Positions 57,879-64,000 of a DNA stretch of 64,000 bases are shown piece by piece. The notes beneath the pieces were generated by a model that did not search any database, was not told where the DNA came from, and saw nothing but the letters and a program-made list of their open reading frames with translations. A program made the translations under genes and the position numbers. Source of the DNA: Chloroflexota bacterium (GTDB lineage: Bacteria; Chloroflexota; Dormibacteria; Dormibacterales; Dormibacteraceae); assembly GCA_005889135.1 (NCBI GenBank), contig VBEK01000138.1:1-64000 (forward strand), read 5' to 3'. The stretch's first letter is position 1; every line of letters begins with the position of its first letter.

Positions 57879-58956
57879 TCAGGACTTGCCCATCCCTACG
57901 TGCTGGGCCTGCTGGAACACCTTGCCCTCGGAGACGATCGCGGGCGCGATCACCATCTCCACGTGCTGGAACTCGGCGATGTCCCTCGCCCCGCAAACGC
58001 CCAGCGCCGAGCGGAGCGCGCCGGCGAAGTTCTGCGACCCGTCGTCGACGCGGGCAGGCCCGAGCAGGATCTCGCGAAGCGTCGCCTTCGTGCCGACATG
58101 GATGCGGGTCCCGCGCGGCAGGTTCGGGTCTGGCGTCGCCATGCCCCAGTTGAAGCCCTTCGACGCCGACTCCTCGGCGCCGGCGAGCGGCGTCCCGATC
58201 ATGACCGCGTCGGCGCCGGCGGCAAATGCCTTGCACACGTCCGCGCCGATACGCATGCCGCCGTCGGTGATGACGGCCACCCGCATGCCGCCGCGGCGCA
58301 TGTGCTCGTCGCGGGCGGCCGCGACGTCCGCGGTCGCCGTCACCTGCGGCACGCCGACGCCCAGCACACCCCGCGTCGTGCACGCCGCGCCCGGACCGAC
58401 GCCGACCAGGATGCCGGCGATGCCGGTCTCCATCAGCTCCAGCGCCGTGTCGTACTGGACGCAGTTGCCGACCACGACGGGAATGTCGCACGCGCGCACG
58501 AGCTCGTCGAAGGCCAGCTGGTGGTATGATCGCCTTGATGCGCTCGGCGATGAGGTTCGGCTTGACGGGCTCGCGGTAAGCCTCTTTGAGGACGGCGTTC
58601 ACCGTCGCCTTGTCCGCCTCGGCGATCTTGCGGATCACGGGCGCCGAGTCCTCGTATCGAGTGTGCACGCCGTCGAGGTTCAGCACCGCGACGCCGCCCA
58701 GCCTTCCCATCGCGATGGCGAAGTCGACGTCGACGACGCCGTCCATCGCCGAGCCCCAGAACGGCAGGGGCAGCGAGAACCTCGCGCCCATGCTGAAGCC
58801 GATGTCCACCTCGTCAGGGTTGAGCGTCACGCCGCCAGGGACCAGGGCGACCTCGTCGAAGCCGTAGGCGCGGCGGGCCCGCCTTCCGATCCCTATCTCG
58901 AGGCCGTACTGCTCCCCGGAGATCTCTTCCCGGGTCTGCAGCCTGGTCTCTGTCAG
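57879..58956 (-). pseudogene. guaB3: IMP dehydrogenase-like protein GuaB3, internally broken
   Basis: The N-terminal part ([20 protein letters not shown], then [20 protein letters not shown]) runs in one frame to AERIKAI near 58530. The C-terminal part ([20 protein letters not shown], then [16 protein letters not shown] and [19 protein letters not shown]) is in another frame from about 58529. Besides the frame change, the barrel segment that should hold a VIQ-type strand (about 45 residues) is missing. Total 359 codons against a usual ~380-390 after allowing for an 18-codon N-terminal extension. Start taken as CTG 58956, 10 bases after GGAG. Assembly error or real loss are both possible. Confidence 0.7.
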
Positions 58957-58993
58957 GGTGTGTTTACTCCAATGAATGGGGCGGGTTCGGCGA

Positions 58994-58999
58994 ATTATA
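58994..58999 (-). promoter_or_regulatory. -10 element before guaB3
   Basis: Minus strand GCTATAATTCGCC carries a perfect TATAAT 38 bases before the proposed guaB3 CTG. It repeats the TATAATTCG context of the purB promoter at the same distance from the start codon. No clear -35 element is seen. Confidence 0.55.
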
Positions 59000-59022
59000 G
59001 CCGAGCCCTATCCTTTCCCTCG

Positions 59023-59445
59023 GTGTACCGCACCCTCGAGTACCTGCCCGGAATCTCGGACGAGGACGTGCGGCGACTTCGGACGGTGGGGATCCACCAT
59101 ACCAACCAACTGCTGCACCGCGCGTCGCTCGACATCGACCGCAAGCGCTTGGCGAAGAAGACCGGCATCACGCGGGAGCGTTTGCTCGAGTTCGTCCACC
59201 AGTGCACGCTGCTGGAGGTGTCGGGGATGGAGCGCTGGATTCCGCTGACGCGCCGGCTCGGCATCAGCTCCATGCCCGATCTGCGCGCCCAGGACGCGAA
59301 GGTTCTTCACGCGCGACTGCTCGAGGCGATCGGGCTCGCGGGCGCGCCAACCATCAGCGACGTCCAGTACTGGATCAGCCAGGCGACCGGCCTCGACATC
59401 GTCGAGCCGCCCGAGCCGGAGAAGGTACTCCCGGTCATCGACTGA
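59023..59445 (+). CDS. DUF4332-like helix-hairpin-helix protein
   Basis: 140 residues from GTG 59023; an ATG at 58972 is possible but would run through the guaB3 promoter. LEYLPGISDEDVRRLRTVGI at the start is a helix-hairpin-helix, and a second one follows (LTRRLGISSMPDLRAQ). The pattern fits DUF4332, a DNA-binding-type fold of unknown function. The C-terminal ~30 residues are acidic and Pro-rich. Confidence 0.6.
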   Translation: MYRTLEYLPGISDEDVRRLRTVGIHHTNQLLHRASLDIDRKRLAKKTGITRERLLEFVHQCTLLEVSGMERWIPLTRRLGISSMPDLRAQDAKVLHARLLEAIGLAGAPTISDVQYWISQATGLDIVEPPEPEKVLPVID

Positions 59446-59449
59446 GAAG

Positions 59450-59477
59450 AAGGGCGGGCGTCTGGCCGCCCGCCCTT
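59450..59477. terminator. Bidirectional intrinsic-type terminator
   Basis: AAGGGCGGGCG (59450-59460) and CGCCCGCCCTT (59467-59477) are a perfect 11-bp stem with a 6-base loop. It lies between the convergent DUF4332-like and ASP-box genes, 4 bases after one stop and 8 bases before the other. Only short T-runs follow. Confidence 0.75.
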
Positions 59478-59485
59478 GATTACGC

Positions 59486-61051
59486 CTAAGTGAAAGTCGC
59501 GCTGAAGACGTCTGTCGGATTCGTGTTGCTGGTTGCCGTTACGTTGCTGCTCGCCGGAGCGCACAGCGGATTGCTCGCCGGGTAAGGAGCGTCGCAGTTG
59601 GTCTTGACGAAGACCGCCATGAAGCCCGACCCGCTCGGCTGCAGGCCCTCGTAGTCGCCGAGGAAGAATCCGCGGGCGACCGGCGCGGTTCGCAGGTCGA
59701 ATGAGCCTGCGAGGTGCTGCTCGGCCCCCCACGACGCGCCTCCGTCGTTCGAGATCACGCCGAAGAAGTCCGTCGGCCAGTGGGCGGTGTCGCCCGGCGC
59801 CAGGTTGCGTGTGTCGTAGTAGGTAACCGCCACCTTGCCCCCGTTGACCGCGACGGTTGGCGTGAACGTCGGCAAGCCAGAGGCGAGCTTGTGCACAACT
59901 GAGGGCGTCGTCCACGTGGCGCCGCCATCGCTCGAGCTCGTGAGGAGGATCTCGTCATCCCACGCTCCGCTCGACTGCTTCAGCTGCTTCTGGAAATTCG
60001 TCGAGCTTTCGTAAACGACATACAGCTTGCCGTTGGAGGGGTCGATAGCGACCTCTTCGAGTCCATCGCCGACGCGGGCACGTTGACCGGTGTTCGGGTC
60101 GATCACGCCAAGGCTGTTGAAGGGCGCGATGACCTGCGGCTGTGTCCAGGTGTCGCCACCGTCGGTCGATTTGACGAATGCCAGCAGCGCGTTGCTGCGG
60201 GTGCCTCGGAACGGGGTGTTCGGCGACTCGATCAGATCGGTGAAGTCATAGAGGGTCCCGTTGCGCGGATCGACCACGATGATGTTGCCGATCGTCTGAT
60301 TCCGGTTCCCCGTGTCGATGATGACTTTGGCCTGGCTCCAGGTCTGCCCGCCGTCGGTCGTCTTGGAGAAATACGCCGGCCCGCTGTAAGCCTGTGCATG
60401 CGGGTTGTCGTCAGGGTTGTCGGTCGGCAGGATCAGCGTGTCCCAGACCGTATAGGCAAATCCCGCCTTCACCGGATCCGCGGTGGTGGCGTTCTTGTCA
60501 GTGCTCTGGTCGTTGGTGTCAAAGAACCCGCCGGGAATGCGCTGGATGTGGTCCCAGGTCATGCCTCCGTCCACGGAACGGGCGGCCACCACGGCATTGG
60601 CCCCGTTGGGCACCTGGATGTTGAAGGACAGCGCCGAGAAGTAGGCGGTGCCGTCGGGCCCAAACGACACCCATGGGTCAGAGGCCCTGAAGTAGCCGGC
60701 AAGCGACGGATCGACGGTACCGGGCCCGCAGGCATTCAAAGTGATGGTGGTAGAGGTCCAGCTGGCACCGCCGTTTGTCGAAAAGCCAACGCCGATCCCG
60801 TGCGCGCCGCCGTTCGACTTGCGGTCCTGGTGAAACACCGCGATCGCGCTGCTGCCGTGCACGGCCACCTGCGGTTCGACCTCCGCGTTGTTGAAAGTCC
60901 TTCCGGTCAACAGGTTGTCGCTGGCCGGAGGGCAAGCCGCCTGATAGGCCGTCGTTGCAGGGATGGGCGTGATGGCGGCCACCGCGCTCGAGGATGTGAC
61001 CAACACCACTCCGCTCGCGAGCGCAGCGGCCCATAGAGTTTTCCTCAGCAA
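59486..61051 (-). CDS. Secreted ASP-box (BNR/sialidase-like) beta-propeller protein
   Basis: 521 residues from TTG 61051, with GGGGGAG upstream. Signal peptide TLWAAALASGVVLVTSSSAVA, then a propeller with six ASP boxes (S-x-D/N-G-G-x-S/T-W): STNGGASW, SVDGGMTW, TTDGGQTW, STDGGDTW, SSDGGATW, SNDGGASW. No sialidase Arg triad or FRIP motif was recognised, so it is probably not an active sialidase. No anchor at the C-terminus; exported or bound outside the cell. Function unknown. Confidence 0.75.
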   Translation of the reverse strand: MLRKTLWAAALASGVVLVTSSSAVAAITPIPATTAYQAACPPASDNLLTGRTFNNAEVEPQVAVHGSSAIAVFHQDRKSNGGAHGIGVGFSTNGGASWTSTTITLNACGPGTVDPSLAGYFRASDPWVSFGPDGTAYFSALSFNIQVPNGANAVVAARSVDGGMTWDHIQRIPGGFFDTNDQSTDKNATTADPVKAGFAYTVWDTLILPTDNPDDNPHAQAYSGPAYFSKTTDGGQTWSQAKVIIDTGNRNQTIGNIIVVDPRNGTLYDFTDLIESPNTPFRGTRSNALLAFVKSTDGGDTWTQPQVIAPFNSLGVIDPNTGQRARVGDGLEEVAIDPSNGKLYVVYESSTNFQKQLKQSSGAWDDEILLTSSSDGGATWTTPSVVHKLASGLPTFTPTVAVNGGKVAVTYYDTRNLAPGDTAHWPTDFFGVISNDGGASWGAEQHLAGSFDLRTAPVARGFFLGDYEGLQPSGSGFMAVFVKTNCDAPYPASNPLCAPASSNVTATSNTNPTDVFSATFT

Positions 61052-61114
61052 TTCATCTCCCCCCTTTGTGCGCTCCCCGCGCACAACACGCCCCACCGAG
61101 ATCTTCAGATGACC

Positions 61115-61246
61115 TTAATCCCAGCCCATGCGGTGGCGCAACCAGGCCGCTGCCAGCCCTCCGCACCTGGAGCGCTCATCGAGCGCCCACAGGCGCTGCA
61201 GCGCGATCGCCGCCAGCGCCTGTCCGTCGGCCCTAGAGGAAGACAC
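61115..61246 (-). CDS. Possible 43-residue amphipathic microprotein
   Basis: GTG 61246 lies 14 bases inside the end of the acyltransferase gene, in another frame, and the ORF ends in TAA. The product has an orderly helix pattern: ADGQALAAIALQRLWALDE, then GGLAAAWLRHRMGWD with three Trp. That is more regular than the usual shadow frames here. No family recognised. The rest of 61052-61114 is the leader of the ASP-box gene. Confidence 0.35.
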   Translation of the reverse strand: MSSSRADGQALAAIALQRLWALDERSRCGGLAAAWLRHRMGWD

Positions 61247-62264
61247 CCCTTCGCAGCTTCAGGTTGTGGTAGATCCCGCGCTGGATCGTGTCCCTGACCT
61301 CGTCGGCGAGCGCCATCACCAGGTGCTGGTCCTCCGCCGCGTGGACGGGCAGCTCGCGCACGTCGACCGGCGGGTGGAACTGGATGCGCCACTTGCTCGG
61401 CAGAGGGATCATGCCCAACGGCCCGAGCCACGGCCAGAACGGCGTCACCGGAAAGTAGGGCAGGCCGAAGAGCTTGGCGACCGGGCCCAGGTCGCCGAGC
61501 ATGGGATAGATCTCCTCCGATCCGACCACCGAGACGGGGATGATCGGCGCCTGCGCCCGGATGGCGGTGGCGACGAATCCGCCCCGGCCGAAGCGGGTGA
61601 GCCGGTAGCGGTTCTTGAAGCTCTTGCCGGTGCCGCGCGTGCCCTCGGGGAAGACGAGCACGAGCTCGTCCCTGGCGAGGAGCCGCCGCGTGTCGTCGGG
61701 ATGGCCGACCGCCTGGCCCGTGCGACGCAGAAACCAGCTCATCACCGGCATGCCCATGAACTGGCTCGCGACTAGCGCCCGCACGTGGCGCGGATGGGGA
61801 TGCTCGGCGAAGACGGCCGTCTTGATCATGGTCCCGTCCCACGGCAGCACGCCGGCGTGGTTGGCCACGAGCAGCGCGCGCCCCGACGAGGGGACATGCT
61901 CCACGCCGGTCGTCTCCACCCGCCAGTAGTCGCGGTAGAGCACCTTGAAAGCGATGAGGAACGACTCCGTCCACTGCGGGTCGAAGCCGAAGTCGTCGAC
62001 CGCGTAGTGGGGGCCGCGCCGCGCCAGCTCACGCTGCTGATAGATGAACTGGACGACCTCCATGACCTTGCCGACGTCGATGACCTCGCGGCCTGTCAGC
62101 TCGCGCAGTCGCGTGGACAGCGCGCTGAGACCCTGCACCGCGTACATCGGCGCGTTGCGCCGCAGTCGCCGGATCGGCCTGGGCAGGCGGAGCCCCTGGC
62201 GGGGAGCGACGATCTCGGCCTTCTGGCTCTTGGTGCGTCTCTCGCGCGCGGTCGTCTCGATCAA
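61233..62264 (-). CDS. Lysophospholipid/1-acylglycerol-3-phosphate acyltransferase-like protein
   Basis: 343 residues from TTG 62264, which overlaps the stop of the epimerase gene (TTGA). PlsC-type: NHAGVLPWD near 138 is the HX4D catalytic box, VFPEGTRGTGKS near 210 the glycerol-phosphate motif, and APIIPVSVVG follows. An N-terminal helical extension of ~90 residues is typical of the longer hemolysin/DUF-type acyltransferases. Coupling with the NAD-dependent epimerase suggests a shared role in lipid or envelope synthesis. Confidence 0.82.
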   Translation of the reverse strand: MIETTARERRTKSQKAEIVAPRQGLRLPRPIRRLRRNAPMYAVQGLSALSTRLRELTGREVIDVGKVMEVVQFIYQQRELARRGPHYAVDDFGFDPQWTESFLIAFKVLYRDYWRVETTGVEHVPSSGRALLVANHAGVLPWDGTMIKTAVFAEHPHPRHVRALVASQFMGMPVMSWFLRRTGQAVGHPDDTRRLLARDELVLVFPEGTRGTGKSFKNRYRLTRFGRGGFVATAIRAQAPIIPVSVVGSEEIYPMLGDLGPVAKLFGLPYFPVTPFWPWLGPLGMIPLPSKWRIQFHPPVDVRELPVHAAEDQHLVMALADEVRDTIQRGIYHNLKLRRGVFL

Positions 62265-63301
62265 TTGCTCAACCTCAGGGCGCGGCGGCGGCGCTGCTGC
62301 AGGTAGACCTGGAGCTCGTACTCCTGCCGCGGCGAAGGCGCCTCTATGAGCTCGACGTTCTTGCCGGCCGCCAGCGCGTCCATGGCCTGGCGCGAGCTGT
62401 AGGCGGGCTTCCACTCGAACTCCGCCGCGAGCCGCGCGCAGTCCATGACCGAGCCGAAGGCGAGCATGTCGGCGAGGTAGGCGGGCAGCTCGATCCGCGC
62501 CAGCGCCCTCAGCCCGAGCCGGGAGAGCCAGCGTCCGAAGGGCGGGAGGACCGGCGTCGACCGGCCGCCCATGATGTCGATCGCCTGGCTCAGCAGCACG
62601 ACCCCATCGCCGGCCACGTTGAACGCGCCCTGGTGGTCGTCGACCACCGCCCGCACGATCGCCTCGGCTGCGTCGTCCTCGTGGAGGAGCTGAAGCCGGG
62701 GGTCGAAGCCGGCGAACACCGGCACGATCGGCAGCGAGAGGTAGCGCGCCAGCGAGGTGTCCTCGCTGACACGAAACCCAAGGCGCAGCACCGTGACGCC
62801 GCAAGCGTCGGTGCGCAGCGAGAACTCGCTCACGAGCTGCTCCATCTCGAGGAGGTCGCGCGTGATGCCCGACGCGGGCCGGTCCCAGTTGACCATCTCT
62901 TCGGTGAAGAAGGACGGGTCGTGAGCTCCGGCGCCGTAGATCGCCTGGCTGGACTTCACGACCAGGCGGCGCACCGGGCTCGCCGGCCCTGAGCACCCGA
63001 CGAGCACGTTCATGGTCCCGATGACGTCGGTCTCGTGGATCGAGCGCTCGTCGTGCGGCGAGTCGACCATGACCGCGAGGTGGACGACGGTGTCGATGCG
63101 CAGCTGGCGGACGAGCTTGCCGATCACGGAGAGGCGCGTGTCGGCGTGCACGAAGTCCATCTCTTCGAGCGCGCTCACGGGGTCGGCGACGTCGCAGCCG
63201 AAGAGCTGAGGCACCTGCGGCGCGAGCCGGCGCGCGACCTCGGCGCCGAGCGGGTTGGAGACGCCGGTGATGAGGACGCGACGAGGTCTGTGGGGGGTCA
63301 T
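62261..63301 (-). CDS. NAD-dependent epimerase/dehydratase (extended SDR)
   Basis: 346 residues from ATG 63301 with GGGGGAG just upstream (a TTG four codons earlier is possible). Rossmann start RVLITGVSNPLGAEVARRLA, VVHLAVMVD near 75. The catalytic Tyr is unclear: the usual YxxxK is replaced by SSQAIYGAGAHD and a later segment, so activity on sugar is uncertain. Often found beside PlsC-type acyltransferases. Array E lies upstream. Confidence 0.78.
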   Translation of the reverse strand: MTPHRPRRVLITGVSNPLGAEVARRLAPQVPQLFGCDVADPVSALEEMDFVHADTRLSVIGKLVRQLRIDTVVHLAVMVDSPHDERSIHETDVIGTMNVLVGCSGPASPVRRLVVKSSQAIYGAGAHDPSFFTEEMVNWDRPASGITRDLLEMEQLVSEFSLRTDACGVTVLRLGFRVSEDTSLARYLSLPIVPVFAGFDPRLQLLHEDDAAEAIVRAVVDDHQGAFNVAGDGVVLLSQAIDIMGGRSTPVLPPFGRWLSRLGLRALARIELPAYLADMLAFGSVMDCARLAAEFEWKPAYSSRQAMDALAAGKNVELIEAPSPRQEYELQVYLQQRRRRALRLSN

Positions 63302-63348
63302 GGTCTCCCCCAATCTAAATGAGTCGAGCCTGTAGCCCGGATTTACCC

Positions 63349-63539
63349 GATAGTGCGACTAACAACGGGTCCGAGTCTCCAACGCCTCGGGACCATCGAT
63401 AGTCGCGACTAACGAGGGTATTCGGCGTCGAAACCGCGCGATAGTCGCGACTAACGAGGGTATTGGCCGTCGATACCGCGCGATAGTCGCGACTAACGTG
63501 GGATCCGGGGCTCCAATACCTCGGATAGTCGCGACTAAC
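63349..63539 (+). repeat. 42-bp palindromic array E (five units)
   Basis: Units start at 63349, 63398, 63440, 63482 and 63524. The last four are GATAGTCGCGACTAAC, exactly 42 bases apart. The first lacks one base (GATAGTGCGACTAAC) and is 49 bases from the second. Gaps share GAGGGTATT-GGCGTCGA-ACCGCGC. The array lies between the epimerase start and the end of glutamate dehydrogenase; no gene was seen in 63302-63592. Confidence 0.9.
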
Positions 63540-63592
63540 GAGAGATCCGGGCTACTGGCGGCCCATGACGCGATCAGTCGGAAGGGGCGCTC

Positions 63593-64000
63593 TTAGGGAT
63601 AGATGCCCCGAACGGTGGTCGCGTTGGCCACCCGCTGCACGGCGAGCGCATACGCCGCAGCGCGCATGTCGATGCGCTTGTTCACGGAGGTGTGCAGGAT
63701 CTCGTAGAAGGCGCGCGTGATCACGTGGTGCAGCTTGGTGTTGATCTCCTCCTCCTCCCAGAAGAAGGCCTGCAGGTCCTGCACCCACTCGAAGTAGGAC
63801 ACGATCACGCCGCCGGCGTTGGCGATGATGTCGGGGACGAGGAAGATCCCGCGCTCGTGCAGGATCGGGTCCGCCTCCGGAGCCACCGCCGCGTTGGCGC
63901 CCTCGGTGATGAGCCTGGCCCGGACTCGACCGGCGTTCTTCTCCGTGACCACGTCCTGCACGGCCGCCGGCACGAGCACCGTCACCGGCAGCTCGAGCAG
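63593..64000 (-). CDS. Glu/Leu/Phe/Val dehydrogenase, C-terminal part (5' end beyond window)
   Basis: 136 codons of the C-terminus. VLVPAAVQDVVTEKNAGRV, ITEGANAAVAPEADPIL, ERGIFLVPDIIANAGGVIVS and SYFEWVQDLQAFFWEEEE are the NAD-domain and hinge motifs of glutamate dehydrogenase. The spacing and the FEWVQ motif favour glutamate over leucine dehydrogenase. The frame runs out of the window at 64000. Confidence 0.9.
   Translation of the reverse strand: MLELPVTVLVPAAVQDVVTEKNAGRVRARLITEGANAAVAPEADPILHERGIFLVPDIIANAGGVIVSYFEWVQDLQAFFWEEEEINTKLHHVITRAFYEILHTSVNKRIDMRAAAYALAVQRVANATTVRGIYP

Noticed and set aside
56293-58830. 845-codon ORF as a natural GuaB-GuaA fusion
   Set aside because: The middle segment is a frame-shifted reading of guaB3. 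The correct guaB3 end and its own stop are in another frame, so the joining is an artefact of the lesion.
59486-61051. Functional sialidase
   Set aside because: Six ASP boxes are present, but I could not find the FRIP motif or the Arg triad and Tyr/Glu pair, so only the fold is claimed.

Overview
The window is about 64 kb of very GC-rich, densely packed bacterial chromosome. Gene content is mostly housekeeping: de novo purine and pyrimidine synthesis, vitamin B6, branched-chain amino acids and histidine, a pyruvate/oxaloacetate carboxylase pair, several ABC and MFS transporters, two ECF sigma factors, and small zinc-binding or membrane proteins of unknown function. PdxS/PdxT, a Ycf45-type R3H ATPase, PurS/PurQ/PurL, a GuaB3-type dehydrogenase, class 1B PyrD/PyrK and PyrR all point to a Gram-positive-like Terrabacteria lineage. 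A Chloroflexota/Dormibacterota-like soil organism is my best guess, but it cannot be proven from the sequence alone. No rRNA, tRNA, CRISPR array, prophage or insertion sequence was seen.

Layout: 1-10.6 kb is a minus-strand series (ilvE, glycerate kinase, ECF sigma factor, a DUF6982-like protein, pdxS, pdxT, GNAT, R3H ATPase, tmk, fused ABC transporter). 10.7-12.8 kb is a plus-strand series with yajQ, hisA, a lipoprotein and a tiny Cys-rich ORF. 13-21 kb is mixed: oxidoreductases, RidA, an MFS exporter, a NatAB-type ABC pair and two paralogous membrane proteins. 21-28.7 kb is the pyrimidine operon pyrB-(orf)-pyrR-carAB-pyrK-pyrD, in which carA and carB form one reading frame. 28.8-35.7 kb holds a zinc-ribbon protein, a damaged NatA/NatB pair, thiolase, and a MarR/MFS pair. 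35.7-47.6 kb is a long purine operon (purB C S Q L F M N H) running on into tryptophan 2,3-dioxygenase, a Cys4 microprotein and a kynureninase-like PLP enzyme. 47.8-50.5 kb is an ECF sigma factor with a large membrane-anchored partner. 50.5-59 kb carries nudix, accC, a biotin-bearing carboxyltransferase, purE, purD, guaA and a broken guaB3. 59-64 kb holds a helical-hairpin protein, a secreted ASP-box propeller, an acyltransferase and epimerase pair, and the end of a glutamate dehydrogenase.

Genes in the operons are joined by 4-base stop/start overlaps (ATGA, GTGA, TTGA and apparently CTGA). Several genes seem to start at CTG because no ATG/GTG/TTG preserves their conserved N-terminus.

The most unusual content is a family of five intergenic arrays (6.87, 12.8, 20.9, 56.1 and 63.3 kb). 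Each is built from a 16-base near-palindrome, GATAGTCGCGACTAAC, repeated almost always at exactly 42-bp steps. The asymmetric form always points the same way on the plus strand, whatever the direction of the neighbouring genes. 42 bp is four turns of B-DNA, so the sites face one side of the helix, which looks more like an array of protein-binding sites than a coding sequence or a CRISPR. Other points of note are the carAB fusion, a PyrR-type RNA hairpin in the pyrB leader, and two genes (natA/natB junction and guaB3) that each seem to have lost an internal block together with the reading frame.
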